64,000 nucleotides of DNA from Nocardia australiensis (GCF_020733705.1 NZ_JAJFZM010000003.1:1-64000); one strand, 5' to 3'; shown: positions 9,432-19,666, counted from the first letter of the stretch. The notes: generated by a model from the sequence alone, not told the origin. A program made the numbers and translations.

Positions 9432-9938
9432 CTATTCGGTAGCGTTGTCGTGCAACGACTTCCGTATCTGATCCAGACGCTCGCGCGCAGCCTTCGCGCG
9501 CGCTTCCCATTGTTCGTCGGCGCTATGGCCCGCCGGGGTCTGCCGGTCGAGTTCGCCCATCCCCTGTGCGGTGCCGAAGCGCTGCTCGACCTTATCGCGA
9601 ACTGACTCGAAAGTAGGGACTCCGCCGGGCGAATAGCCGCCTACCTCGGCGGGTGACACGAACCCCGTGGGCGATACCGGTACCGCCGGTACCGGAGAAA
9701 TGTCTCCGACCCGCTCGGATGCCGCCAGAACGTCCGGAGACTCGCGCGGTGACGCGAAATCGGCATCAGGAGTCACATCCGCGTCGATGATCGCATCACC
9801 GACCGCTACCGGGGCCGCGAGGACCGCATGCACCACTGCGAGCGCGGGGCGTCCTTCGGTCGCGCCGCGCAGCACGGCGACCAACTCGTCATCGGACAAC
9901 GTCGCAAGCACGGCGACGATCTCGCTGGTATTGCTCAT
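9432..9938 (-). CDS. Hypothetical acidic protein with low-complexity middle
   Basis: 168 residues. The first 45 residues (SEIVAVLATLSDDELVAVLRGA) form a small helical module rich in Asp, Glu and Leu. The middle is a Val/Pro/Ser linker, and the last 50 residues form a charged helix (DEQWEARAKAARERLDQIRKSL). No recognised family. It may be co-transcribed with the hypothetical gene at 8348-9376. Confidence 0.65.
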   Translation of the reverse strand: MSNTSEIVAVLATLSDDELVAVLRGATEGRPALAVVHAVLAAPVAVGDAIIDADVTPDADFASPRESPDVLAASERVGDISPVPAVPVSPTGFVSPAEVGGYSPGGVPTFESVRDKVEQRFGTAQGMGELDRQTPAGHSADEQWEARAKAARERLDQIRKSLHDNATE

Positions 9939-9971
9939 ACCGCCAGGTTACGCAGCGGGCCCGCCGAAGAA

Positions 9972-9991
9972 GGCCGGTCGCGCGACCGGCC
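9972..9991 (-). terminator. Hairpin terminator after the alpha/beta hydrolase gene
   Basis: An 8-bp perfect stem GGCCGGTC/GACCGGCC with a GCGC loop lies 13 bp beyond the stop of the hydrolase gene. Confidence 0.65.
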
Positions 9992-10004
9992 GGTGCCGCC
10001 GACA

Positions 10005-10772
10005 TTATCGCCCGAGGATGCCCGCCGCCCAGTCACGAATGAGGCCCGTCCATTTCAAGCCCGCCGACGCGATGAGGTCGTTGTGACCCGCACCGGGAAA
10101 GACCACAAGTCGCTTCGGTTCCGGCGCCGCGGCATACAGCCTTTCGGCATGCCGCAGCGGTAGCAGTTCGTCCTGATCGCCGTGCATGATCAGCACCGGC
10201 GCATTCAGGGTCCGAATGCGGCGCTCACTGGGATACGCGTCAGGAACAAGCGGTCGCGGCAGGAACGGATACACCGATCTGGCCGCATCGCGAATACCGG
10301 TGAAAGTGGACATGAGAATCAATCCGGCGGGCGGATGCGCCGTCGCCAATTCCAGCATTACGCCACCACCCAGCGACTTCCCCAGATAGAGCACCCGTTC
10401 GGGGTCGACACCGGGCCGCTCCAACAGCGTCCGCCGCGCCGCCCGCGCGTCGAGGTAGGTACCGAGTTCGGTCGGCCGCCCCGTGCTACGCCCGAAACCG
10501 CGATAGTCGAAGGCGAGCACATCCAGCCCGATTTCGTTCAGCAGCGCGAACAGCGCCACCCGATCACCGACATTGCCCGAATTGCCGTGCGCGAACAGCA
10601 CATGCCCGATCGACTGCCGCGCGGGCACCCACCACGCGTGCAGCGTCTCCCCGTCCTCGGTCGCGACCGATAGATCGGTGTAGTCCAGCCCGAGCACCGC
10701 TGGCGTCTGCGCGATATGCCGCTGCGGCATATATGTCAGTGCGTGCAGGATCGGGAGCGCCGGGTGTCGCAT
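10005..10772 (-). CDS. Alpha/beta hydrolase (serine hydrolase, S33/BEM46-like)
   Basis: About 255 residues from the ATG at 10772. The oxyanion motif FAHGNSGNVGDR and DYRGFGRSTG come first. The nucleophile elbow reads GKSLGGGV, the acid is in MHGDQDELLP, and the histidine is in FPGAGHND. The order and spacing match BEM46/ABHD-type hydrolases, whose substrates are rarely predictable. An upstream start at 10814 would overlap pheT; the start chosen leaves 22 bases between the genes, so it may be read through from pheS-pheT. Confidence 0.85.
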   Translation of the reverse strand: MRHPALPILHALTYMPQRHIAQTPAVLGLDYTDLSVATEDGETLHAWWVPARQSIGHVLFAHGNSGNVGDRVALFALLNEIGLDVLAFDYRGFGRSTGRPTELGTYLDARAARRTLLERPGVDPERVLYLGKSLGGGVMLELATAHPPAGLILMSTFTGIRDAARSVYPFLPRPLVPDAYPSERRIRTLNAPVLIMHGDQDELLPLRHAERLYAAAPEPKRLVVFPGAGHNDLIASAGLKWTGLIRDWAAGILGR

Positions 10773-10794
10773 GCAAGTGTTTCTACACCTCGCA

Positions 10795-13299
10795 CTACCC
10801 GCGCAGCACCGCACCCACCGCGTCCGCCGCCGCGGCTACGGCGGCGTCGCGGGCCGCGCTGGCCTCGTCCTCGGTCAGCGTGCGGTCGGTGGCACGGAAA
10901 CGCAGAGCGTAGGTGAGAGACTTGCGCCCCTCGCCGGCTTGCGCGCCCTCGTAGACATCGAACAGCGCGATATCCTCGAGCAAATCGCCGCCGCCGCTGC
11001 GCAGCGCCGATTCGACCGAGGCCGCGGCGATCGCCTTCTGGACGCTCACCGACACATCCTGGAGTACGGCCGGGAACGGGGAGACCGTTGGCACCGGGCG
11101 TGATTCGCGCAACGGGATGGCGTCGAGATCGAGTTCGACAGCACAGGTGCGTGGCGGCAGGCCGGAGCGTTCGAGCACGGCCGGATGCAGTTCGCCCGCG
11201 TAGCCGATGACCTCTCCGTCGACGAGCAACTCCGCACAGCGCCCCGGGTGCCACGGCAGCTGCGCCGCCGACCGGCGCTCGACGGTCACGCCCGCCGCGT
11301 CCGCGATGGCGTCGACCAGGGCGAACGCGTCGGCGGCCTCGGCCTGACGCCCCTGCCCCCACGGCCCGCGTGCCTCGCGGCGGCCGGTGAGGACGGCGGC
11401 GACATGCACCGGCTGCGCGGGCAGCGAGTCGAGCAGTTCCGTGATCTCGTCATCGGTCGGGCGACGATCCACCGGCAGCGCCTCGACCGGATGGACGTTC
11501 GGGCCGGGCAATACGACCTGTGTGATCCCGTAGATCGCCAGGTCGCGGGCGCCGCGAGAAATGTTACGGGCGGCCACTTCCAGTAGCCCGGGCAGCAGCG
11601 TGCTTGCCAGCTCGGGGCGCTCCGCGTCCAGCGGGTTCAGCACCCGGGTGGTGTCGCGGCGCGGGTCATCGGCGTCCAGGCCCCACGTGTCGAACACACC
11701 GTTGGGCAGGAAAACCGGCGGCAGCACCTCGACACAACCAGCGAACGCGAGCGCGCGACTCACCGCGCGACGGCGGCGCTGGGTCGCGGTGAGCCCACGC
11801 CCGGCCGGAGCCGTCGGAACAACAGACGGGATCTGCTCGAGACCCTCCAGCCGCAAAATCTCTTCGACCAGGTCGGCGGGCTGGAGTAGGTCGGGACGCC
11901 AGCTCGGCGGCGTGACGATGAGCTGACCGTGTCCGCTCGCTTCGTTCACGCCGACCTCGACCGTGCAACCGATCTGCGACAGGCGCCGCGCCGAGGTACC
12001 GGTCGGATAGATCACCCCGGCGACCCGATCGGCATGACCGATATCGATCCGGATCGGTGCCGCGGCCTGCACCGGCACTCGAATGTCGGTGAGCTCGGAT
12101 TCCACAGTGCCGCCGGCAATGTCGGCAAGCAGAGTGGCGGCACGGTCGAGCGCGGCGACGTTGATCTCGGGGTCGACGACCCGCTCATAACGCTTGCCCG
12201 CCTCGGACACCAGCTTGTGCCGACGCGAGGTGCGGTAAACCCGCAAGGGATTCCAGGTGGCGGCCTCGAGCACGATATCGGTCGACTCGGCGCCGACCTC
12301 GGTTGTCGCGCCACCCATTACACCGGCCAGCGAGATGACACCGGACTCGTCGGCGATAACCACGTCCTCACCGTCGAGCACCCGTTCGCTCTCGTCGAGG
12401 GTGCGCAGCGTCTCGCCCTTATTGGCACTGCGCACCACGAGGCCGCCATTGAGCTTCGCCGCGTCGAAGGCGTGCAACGGCTGGCCGAGCTCGAGCATCA
12501 CATAATTGGTGACGTCAACGGCGGGCGAGATCGGACGCACACCCGACAGCAGCAGCCTGCGCTGCAACCACCATGGACTCACCGCTTTCGGGTCGATACC
12601 GGTGACCCGGCGCACCGCGAAGCGGGTGCACTGTGAGTCCGGCTCGATCCGGACCGACCAGGAATCCTTGTCCGCGTCGGGCACCGTCCGCACGGCCGGG
12701 TCGGCGTATTCGAGATCGAATCCGCAGGCCAGTTCCCGGGCCAAGCCACGCGCGGAGAAGCAGTAGCCACGGTCGGGGGTGATGTTCAGCTCGATGACAG
12801 TGTCATCGAGACCGAGCAGTTCATTGGCGTCGGTACCCGGCTCGGCCGTGCCGGGCTCGAGCACCAGGATTCCCGAATGATCCTTGCCGATACCGAGTTC
12901 GGCGACCGAGCAGATCATGCCGTTGGAGACGTGGCCGTAAGTCTTCCGTGAGGAGATGGCGAAACCGCCGGGCAGCACACCTCCGGGCAGCACCACCACA
13001 ACCAGATCGCCGACGGCGAAGTTGGTCGCGCCGCAGACGATCTCCTGCAAGCCAGGGTTGCCGACGTCCACCTTGCAGAACCGGATCGGCTTCTTGAACT
13101 CGGTCAGCTCGGTGATCTCGGCAACCCGGCCGACGACCAGGGGTTTGTCGATATCACCCGTCACCCGCTGGAGTTCGTCGACCTCTTCGACTTCCAGCCC
13201 GACCCGGACGAACCCCGCGTCGAGCTCCTCCGGCGTCACCGACCACTCGGGGGTGGTCCGGCGAATGATGTCCGTCAGCCAGGACTGCGCTACTCGCAC
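10795..13299 (-). CDS. pheT: Phenylalanine--tRNA ligase beta subunit
   Basis: Large subunit of the heterotetrameric phenylalanyl-tRNA synthetase, about 834 residues from the GTG at 13299 (VRVAQSWLTDIIRR). The frame is open further upstream, but homology begins here and the pheS stop is only 43 bases away. Domains in order: N-terminal tRNA-binding OB fold (KVDVGNPGLQEIVCGATN), B3/B4 editing domain, B5, and the C-terminal anticodon-binding ferredoxin-like domain. pheS lies upstream on the same strand, forming the standard operon. Confidence 0.97.
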   Translation of the reverse strand: MRVAQSWLTDIIRRTTPEWSVTPEELDAGFVRVGLEVEEVDELQRVTGDIDKPLVVGRVAEITELTEFKKPIRFCKVDVGNPGLQEIVCGATNFAVGDLVVVVLPGGVLPGGFAISSRKTYGHVSNGMICSVAELGIGKDHSGILVLEPGTAEPGTDANELLGLDDTVIELNITPDRGYCFSARGLARELACGFDLEYADPAVRTVPDADKDSWSVRIEPDSQCTRFAVRRVTGIDPKAVSPWWLQRRLLLSGVRPISPAVDVTNYVMLELGQPLHAFDAAKLNGGLVVRSANKGETLRTLDESERVLDGEDVVIADESGVISLAGVMGGATTEVGAESTDIVLEAATWNPLRVYRTSRRHKLVSEAGKRYERVVDPEINVAALDRAATLLADIAGGTVESELTDIRVPVQAAAPIRIDIGHADRVAGVIYPTGTSARRLSQIGCTVEVGVNEASGHGQLIVTPPSWRPDLLQPADLVEEILRLEGLEQIPSVVPTAPAGRGLTATQRRRRAVSRALAFAGCVEVLPPVFLPNGVFDTWGLDADDPRRDTTRVLNPLDAERPELASTLLPGLLEVAARNISRGARDLAIYGITQVVLPGPNVHPVEALPVDRRPTDDEITELLDSLPAQPVHVAAVLTGRREARGPWGQGRQAEAADAFALVDAIADAAGVTVERRSAAQLPWHPGRCAELLVDGEVIGYAGELHPAVLERSGLPPRTCAVELDLDAIPLRESRPVPTVSPFPAVLQDVSVSVQKAIAAASVESALRSGGGDLLEDIALFDVYEGAQAGEGRKSLTYALRFRATDRTLTEDEASAARDAAVAAAADAVGAVLRG

Positions 13300-13342
13300 T
13301 TGACGTTTCGCTCTCTCGATCGAAGGGAGTTCTTGAACCGGC

Positions 13343-14401
13343 TCAGGACCGGATACCGAAGGGCAGCGTGAAGCGCACGTCACCCTCGACGATGTCCCGC
13401 ATATCCGGAATACCGTTGCGGAACTGGAGTGTGCGTTCCAGCCCCATGCCGAACGCGAACCCGCTGTACTCCTCGGGGTCGATACCGCTGGCGATCAGCA
13501 CCTTCGGATTCACCATGCCGCAGCCACCCCACTCGACCCAGCCCGCGCCGCCCTTCTTGTCCGGGAACCACACATCGACCTCGGCGGAGGGCTCGGTGAA
13601 CGGGAAGTAGTTGGGTCGCATACGAGTGCGCGTGTCCGGGCCGAACAGCGCCCGGGCGAACGCGTCGAGCGTGCCGCGCAGGTGCGCCATGGTCAGGCCC
13701 TTGTCCACGGCGAGCCCCTCCACCTGGGAGAACACCGGCGTATGGGTGGCGTCGAGCTCATCGGTCCTGAAGGTGCGCCCTGGGCACACCACATAGATCG
13801 GCGGCTCGCGCTCCAGCAACGAGCGCACCTGCACCGGCGAGGTGTGGGTGCGCAGCACCTGACGGGAACCCTCGGGCGCGATATGGAAGGTGTCCTGCAT
13901 GGTGCGGGCCGGATGGTCCGGCAGGAAGTTCAGCGCGTCGAAGTTGAAGTGCTCCGTCTCGACCTCGGGCCCTTCGGCGACCTCCCAGCCCATCGCGACG
14001 AATACGTCGGCGATTTGCTCGGAGATCACGGTAATTGGATGCCGGGCACCGGCAGGCTGTCGACGCGCTGGGAGCGTGACGTCGATCGCCTCGGCGACCA
14101 GTACCGCGGCGTCACGTTCCGCCAACAGCACCGTCCGGCGCGTCTCGAACGCCTCGGATACCCGCGCCCGCGCGATATTGACCCGCTTGCCCGCGTCAGC
14201 CTTCTCGGCCTTCGGCAGGCTGCCGAGCGCGCGCTGTGCCAGCGCCAACGGTGCCTTACCGCCGAGATGTTCGGTCTTCGCGACGGCGAGCGCGTCCAGG
14301 TCGGCGGCAGCGGCGAACGCCTTCTCGGCGGCTGCCGCCGCGGCGGCCAATGCCTCCTCGGTCAGCGCCGTACTCTGCTCTGCGTCGTTGTCGTCGGCCA
14401 C
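13343..14401 (-). CDS. pheS: Phenylalanine--tRNA ligase alpha subunit
   Basis: Catalytic subunit, 352 residues. I place the start at the GTG at 14401 (VADDNDAEQS) because a GGGGAG ribosome site lies about ten bases upstream and the length then matches the family; the open frame extends to 14719 without homology. The N-terminal coiled coil is followed by the class II core with motif 2 (CPGRTFRTDELDATHTPVFSQ) and motif 3 (GFAFGMGLERTLQFR). It attaches phenylalanine to tRNA-Phe together with PheT. Confidence 0.97.
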   Translation of the reverse strand: MADDNDAEQSTALTEEALAAAAAAAEKAFAAAADLDALAVAKTEHLGGKAPLALAQRALGSLPKAEKADAGKRVNIARARVSEAFETRRTVLLAERDAAVLVAEAIDVTLPARRQPAGARHPITVISEQIADVFVAMGWEVAEGPEVETEHFNFDALNFLPDHPARTMQDTFHIAPEGSRQVLRTHTSPVQVRSLLEREPPIYVVCPGRTFRTDELDATHTPVFSQVEGLAVDKGLTMAHLRGTLDAFARALFGPDTRTRMRPNYFPFTEPSAEVDVWFPDKKGGAGWVEWGGCGMVNPKVLIASGIDPEEYSGFAFGMGLERTLQFRNGIPDMRDIVEGDVRFTLPFGIRS

Positions 14402-14464
14402 GATCGTTCGACTCTCCCCTGGGATCGGTTCGAGGGCACGGCTCGATGCCGACCCACATTGCTG

Positions 14465-14508
14465 CTGGTCGAATCGTATTCGATCGACCAGATCCGCTTC
14501 ACGCGGAT
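14465..14508 (-). promoter_or_regulatory. Two tandem hairpins in the pheS leader
   Basis: Within the ~490-base region upstream of pheS there are two adjacent inverted repeats. One is an 8-bp stem CTGGTCGA/TCGACCAG (14465-14491), the other a 6-bp stem ATCCGC/GCGGAT with a 5-base loop (14492-14508). They lie 64-107 bases before the GTG and could be a leader structure controlling the operon. No Phe-rich leader peptide was found. The rest of the stretch 14510-14889 shows no gene. Confidence 0.35.
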
Positions 14509-14889
14509 TACCGCTGAGACACTCCAGCGAGGGTGCGCCGGGTACGAATCGGGCACTTTGCCCAGTTGACCCGGTGGTTCCGACGCAGATCGCCAACCTT
14601 GCCCCTCGAACGCCCACGGCACCGGCGTAATCATCGCCGAACGCGGCGTCGACTGACGGACATCGGAGTACGCCGGCCCGCCAACTCAGCAACTCGAACC
14701 CCACCTCAGCGGGCGACAACGATCGTCAACGACCTGGTCCGAATCGGATCGAGGATCTTCCCGCCGACCGCAGCGGTTATCCGTCACCTCGGCCGAGCGA
14801 CACCGGTGGCCGACATGGACGACACCCCACCACGCGCAACGCCCTCCCCGGTCTGAACCAGCGCAGGGCACCACTGCGGCCGAGGGCGG

Positions 14890-16320
14890 TCAAGCGATGA
14901 CAATCCGCCTGGGTAGCAACCACGACACCAGAGCCCCGACTGCCACGATGGCCGACCCGACCCACACCGCGGGCACCAGGCCGTCGACGAAACTCTGGGG
15001 GCTCGAATATGACCCGTGCGAGGCGAACACCGATGCCAGCACGGCGACACCCATCGCGACACCCACCTCACGGATGGTGCTGCTGGTACCCGATGCAATC
15101 GCCCGGTGTTCGGGTGCGGCACTCGCCATGACCACCGTCGCGCCCGGCGCGAAGGTCAGGCCCATGCCGATGCCGCCGAGCAGGAACGGCCCCACGAACG
15201 AACCATATCCAACGTCGACCGTGGTGATCGCCGCCATCCAGGCCAGCGCGATGGCCAGCGCCGCCTGTCCAGTCGCCAGCAGCGTGCGGGCGCCGACCTT
15301 GTCGACGATCAAACCGGCGAGCGGTGCCACCACCATCGGCGCCATCGTCCAAGGCATGGTGCGGATACCCGATTGCAACGGGCCATACCCCTGCACGACC
15401 TGAAAGTACTGCGCCAGCAGGAAGATCGAGCCGAAGACTCCGACGGAGAAGGTGAATACGGTCGTGTTGCTCACTCGGAAGGCACGGGATCGGAACAACC
15501 GCAGTGGCAGCATCGGATCTGGAGTCTTCAGCTCCCAGCCGATCAAGCACGCTAGCAACACAGCGCCACCGATCAGCGCGGACAGCACACCGGACGAGGT
15601 CCAGCCGTCGTCGGCGCCGTGGACCACACCCCACACAATCGCGAGCACGCCGCCCGCTGACAGCACCAGACCGAGCGGATCCAACCGCCGGTTGCCACCG
15701 TAGGACTCGCGCAGTACGCGAGCCGCGAAGGGCAGCACCAAGACACCGATGGGCACGTTCACCCAGAAGATCCACTGCCAGCTCGAGCCCTCGACCACCG
15801 CGCCGCCGATCAGCGGGCCGAGTGCCACGCCGAGGCCGGAGATACCGCCCCAGATACCGATCGCCGCGCTGCGCATTTTTTCGGGGACCGCGCCCGACAG
15901 CAAAGTCAGCGACAACGGCATCACACCGGCGGCACCGAATCCCTGAACAGCCCGGGCCGCGATCAACATCCACGGCTCGGTGGCCAGCGCGCAGGCCGCC
16001 GAAGCCACGGTGAACAGCGCGATACCAGCAAGAAACACTCGGCGGCGACCGAACCGGTCACCCAGCGACGCGACAGTGAGCAGCAGCGACGCGAACGACA
16101 GCGTGTAGGCGTTGACGAACCATTGCAGATCCGCCAGCGACGCGCCGAGTTCGGTGCGAATGATCGGCAGCGCGTTCGTCACCACGAGGTTGTCCAAGGT
16201 GACCATGAACATCGGTATTCCGACGGCGGCCAAGACGGCGGCCAGCGGACGAGCGCGCCCGGCACTCCCCTGCGCCGCGACGGGGGCCGACGGGTCGGCG
16301 TCTTCAAGAATCTCTGCCAT
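14890..16320 (-). CDS. MFS drug efflux transporter (DHA2/EmrB-QacA type)
   Basis: 476 residues from the ATG at 16320 (MAEILEDADP), preceded by AAGGG. After a short cytosolic N-terminus come membrane segments consistent with 14 helices. Motif A (LGDRFGRRR) follows the second helix and is diagnostic of MFS, and ALPIIRTELGASLADLQWFVNAYTL is typical of the 14-TM proton-drug antiporters. A TetR gene is divergently transcribed 103 bp away, so it is probably a repressor-controlled exporter of an unknown compound. Confidence 0.92.
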   Translation of the reverse strand: MAEILEDADPSAPVAAQGSAGRARPLAAVLAAVGIPMFMVTLDNLVVTNALPIIRTELGASLADLQWFVNAYTLSFASLLLTVASLGDRFGRRRVFLAGIALFTVASAACALATEPWMLIAARAVQGFGAAGVMPLSLTLLSGAVPEKMRSAAIGIWGGISGLGVALGPLIGGAVVEGSSWQWIFWVNVPIGVLVLPFAARVLRESYGGNRRLDPLGLVLSAGGVLAIVWGVVHGADDGWTSSGVLSALIGGAVLLACLIGWELKTPDPMLPLRLFRSRAFRVSNTTVFTFSVGVFGSIFLLAQYFQVVQGYGPLQSGIRTMPWTMAPMVVAPLAGLIVDKVGARTLLATGQAALAIALAWMAAITTVDVGYGSFVGPFLLGGIGMGLTFAPGATVVMASAAPEHRAIASGTSSTIREVGVAMGVAVLASVFASHGSYSSPQSFVDGLVPAVWVGSAIVAVGALVSWLLPRRIVIA

Positions 16321-16342
16321 GCCCAACCCTTGTTGTAATTGA

Positions 16343-16384
16343 CTGATAACTAACGAAATCGAAGAGTATGCATCCGCTGATAAC
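16343..16384. promoter_or_regulatory. Putative operator between MFS and TetR genes
   Basis: The 8-mer CTGATAAC occurs twice as a direct repeat (16343-16350 and 16377-16384), 34 bases apart, in the AT-rich divergent promoter region. It is a plausible binding site for the adjacent TetR protein. Confidence 0.4.
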
Positions 16385-16423
16385 ATGTCAATGGCAGGAG
16401 CCGACCGAGCGAAGTGGAGCACG

Positions 16424-17017
16424 ATGGCGAGTTCGACACGAACCCGAATGACCGCCTCCGAACGTGGCGAGCAGGTACTCCAAGCCGCCGTAACCGCCTT
16501 CGCCGAATCCGGTTACGCGGCAACGAAAACCGATGAAATCGCGCGCATAGCGGGCGTCTCCCAGCCCTACGTGATCCGTCTCTTCGGCACTAAACAGCGG
16601 CTGTTCCTCGCCGCAACGAACCGAGTCTGTGACCGAGTGGAAGAGATATTCCGCGCGGCAGGGAAGAACATCGCACCCGACTCGACTCCCGAAGAGGCGC
16701 TGCGCGCGCTCGCGCACGGCTACAGCGTCTTCCTCACCGAACGCGAACTACTCATGGTGCTACTGCACGGCTTCTCGGCGAGCTCCGATCCGATAATCGG
16801 CGACGAGGTTCGTCACCGATTCGGCCGCATCTACCGCGTGGTCGAGGAACTCAGCGGCGCCTCGATCGAGGATATTCGGCGCTTTCTCGCCACCGGCATG
16901 CTGCTCACCGTGATGACCGCGATGCACGTCGCGGGGCCGGACGCGGTGCCAACCCCATGGGCCGCCGAAATCCTCGGCGATCTGCGAGCCGATGGCGACA
17001 GACCGGCCACCTGCTGA
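16424..17017 (+). CDS. TetR family repressor
   Basis: About 197 residues starting at MASSTRTRMTASERG; a start at 16385 is in frame but adds residues without homology. The N-terminal helix-turn-helix reads AFAESGYAATKTDEIARIAGVSQPYVIRLFGTK, and the C-terminal ligand domain has a DUF-like helical pattern. It very probably represses the divergent MFS pump. A second TetR-MFS pair at 25.3 kb has a similar helix-turn-helix (ITQAYIFRMFGTK), so the two may be distant paralogues. Confidence 0.9.
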   Translation: MASSTRTRMTASERGEQVLQAAVTAFAESGYAATKTDEIARIAGVSQPYVIRLFGTKQRLFLAATNRVCDRVEEIFRAAGKNIAPDSTPEEALRALAHGYSVFLTERELLMVLLHGFSASSDPIIGDEVRHRFGRIYRVVEELSGASIEDIRRFLATGMLLTVMTAMHVAGPDAVPTPWAAEILGDLRADGDRPATC

Positions 17018-17045
17018 ACGCAGACCGCCGAAGACAACCGGCCGG

Positions 17046-17867
17046 CTACTGCGCGTAGCGAATGCGGGAGTTCGCGTACAGGCAGATCGCGGCTGCCGTG
17101 GCCAAGTTCAGGCTTTCGGAGCGGCCACGGATCGGGATGCGGATGCGGTGATCGGCGCGGGCGGCCACGGCCGGGCCGAGGCCGTGCGCCTCGTTGCCGA
17201 ACAGCCAGGCGACCGGGCCGGTGCACAACTCATCGGCGTCGTCCAGGTCGATCTCGCCGTCGGCGGCGGTCGCTAGGATCGTAATACCCGCTGCCGCAAT
17301 CGAATCCAGCGTTTCGGTGATATCGCGGTGCCGCGCGATCGGCACGTGGAACAGACTGCCCGCGCTGGCACGCACACATTTGCCGTTGTGCGGGTCAACG
17401 GTGTCACCGGCCAGCACAACTGCGTCCGCGCCGACGGAATCCGACACACGGATCAGAGTTCCGGCGTTACCCGGTTCGGCGATCTCGACCGCGACGGCCA
17501 GCATCCGCGGCTGCGCGGCCAGCACATCGTCGAGGGGCACATCGATGAGGTCGCACACCGCGACCAGTCCCGGCGCGGTCACGGTGTCACCGAGATGCTG
17601 GGCCGCGCGATCGCTCACCAGCGTGGTGCGTACCCCCGATGCCGCGATACCGGCGACGAGTTCGTGTGCACGGGCCGCGCCGTCGGCCGAATAGAACAGC
17701 TCCCGCACGCGTCCGGTATCGCTCGCCGCCGCAACGGCATTCGCCCCCTCGGCGAGGAACTGCCCGGTCTTGCGGCGCTGTACGGCGCGATGCAACTTGA
17801 CAGCGGAAACGACCCGCGGATTGCGCTCGGAAAGCGCATCCACGGGTCGTTCCGAAAGATCTGTCAC
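17046..17867 (-). CDS. TrmH/SpoU family RNA 2'-O-methyltransferase
   Basis: About 273 residues from the GTG at 17867, 11 bases after the rplT stop. The N-terminal substrate-binding domain reads RRKTGQFLAEGANAV. The SPOUT knot domain has motif 1 EIAEPGNAGTLIRVSDSVG, motif 2 WLFGNEAHGL and motif 3 IPIRGRSESLNLATAAAICLY. This is the usual gene after rplT in mycobacteria (tsnR-like). It probably methylates a ribose in 23S rRNA; the exact nucleotide is unknown. Confidence 0.92.
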   Translation of the reverse strand: MTDLSERPVDALSERNPRVVSAVKLHRAVQRRKTGQFLAEGANAVAAASDTGRVRELFYSADGAARAHELVAGIAASGVRTTLVSDRAAQHLGDTVTAPGLVAVCDLIDVPLDDVLAAQPRMLAVAVEIAEPGNAGTLIRVSDSVGADAVVLAGDTVDPHNGKCVRASAGSLFHVPIARHRDITETLDSIAAAGITILATAADGEIDLDDADELCTGPVAWLFGNEAHGLGPAVAARADHRIRIPIRGRSESLNLATAAAICLYANSRIRYAQ

Positions 17868-17878
17868 GAAAGCCGGAC

Positions 17879-18259
17879 TCAGGCAGCCGGTGCGTTGACG
17901 TCCTGCGGGAGGGCGGCCTTGGCCACCGCGACCAGGCCGGCGAACGCCTCGGCGTCGGAGACAGCAAGCTCGGCGAGGTTCTTGCGGTCCACCTCGACAC
18001 CGGCAGCCTTCAGGCCCTGGATGAAGCGGTTGTAGGTGATGTCGTTCAGGCGCGCCGCGGCGTTGATGCGGGCGATCCACAGCTTGCGGAAGTCACCCTT
18101 GCGCGCCCGGCGGTCCCGGTAGGCGTAGGTGAGCGAGTGGAGCTGCTGCTCCTTGGCCTTGCGGTACAGCCGCGAACGCTGTCCGCGGTAGCCCTTGGAT
18201 GCCTCGAGAATGGAACGACGCTTCTTCTGAGCGTTGACGGCCCTTTTGACGCGTGCCAT
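17879..18259 (-). CDS. rplT: 50S ribosomal protein L20
   Basis: 126 residues. The sequence begins MARVKRAVNAQKKRR and contains YRGQRSRLYRKAKEQ and IARINAAARLNDITYNRF, all diagnostic of bL20. It is needed for early 50S assembly. It lies downstream of rpmI in the infC-rpmI-rplT translation operon. Confidence 0.98.
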   Translation of the reverse strand: MARVKRAVNAQKKRRSILEASKGYRGQRSRLYRKAKEQQLHSLTYAYRDRRARKGDFRKLWIARINAAARLNDITYNRFIQGLKAAGVEVDRKNLAELAVSDAEAFAGLVAVAKAALPQDVNAPAA

Positions 18260-18359
18260 GGGTCAGTCCTTGTCGATCTAGGGGGCGCATGCATGGCGCC
18301 CAGGATTCGGTCGGTGGTCAGCGTCCGGATTATCCGGTCGCGAATGCTGCGGGCTGGTC

Positions 18360-18554
18360 TCAGAGACCCAGCAGCCGCTTGACGCGAGGGACATCAACGG
18401 ACGCGACGGACTCCGTGCCGTCCAGACGACGAGTCCGGCGAGTGGACTTGTGCTCGAAGTTGTGGCGACGGTTCGCCTGCTGACGCAGCAGCTTGCCGCG
18501 GCCCGAAACCTTGAATCGCTTCGAGGCGCCGCTGTGGCTCTTCATCTTCGGCAT
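18360..18554 (-). CDS. rpmI: 50S ribosomal protein L35
   Basis: 64 residues from the ATG at 18554 (MPKMKSHSGASKRFKVSG), very basic, typical bL35 length and sequence. Middle gene of infC-rpmI-rplT. Confidence 0.98.
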   Translation of the reverse strand: MPKMKSHSGASKRFKVSGRGKLLRQQANRRHNFEHKSTRRTRRLDGTESVASVDVPRVKRLLGL

Positions 18555-18615
18555 GGATTCCTCTATCTGTCTCGTGCCGGCGATCCTCACGGACCGCCGG
18601 TGCTGTCCGTTATTT

Positions 18616-19275
<660 letters not shown>

Positions 19276-19346
19276 GGGGCCTCCTAGGTCAAGCGATGTC
19301 GTGTGACAACCGCATGCGGTAAGTACAACCCCTTGTTCAACACAAA

Positions 19347-19379
19347 GGCCCCGGTGCGGTATTTCTCCGCCACGGGGCC
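19347..19379 (-). promoter_or_regulatory. Terminator-like hairpin in the infC leader
   Basis: On the minus strand an outer stem GGCCCCG/CGGGGCC encloses an inner GCGG/CCGC stem with a 7-base loop, and the helix is followed by TTTGTGTT. It lies about 72 bases upstream of the infC start. The gene beyond it is on the opposite strand, so it does not end an upstream operon. It could be a transcription attenuator for the ribosomal operon. Confidence 0.5.
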
Positions 19380-19666
19380 CGAGTCGACCGGTCACCGACC
19401 ATGAGCGTGCTCGTGATCGAACTTGCGCTCGAGCTCTCTCTATCCGAGAGGACTTCCGCACAAGAAACCCGCTTTTTGGATGCGGGTGACCGGACCGTTT
19501 GACCTGTACGATTACTCGTCGGCAACGGTGGGAGTCGGGCTCCACTTATCAGCCCCAGGCAGTCCTGGGACGGTCGTCGGCGAAAGTTTAACATTCTTCC
19601 TCAGTATCTCCGAATCGACCGGTAAATCGGTTGTCCGAGGGACAGCGCCGACGGCACACTCCCTCG

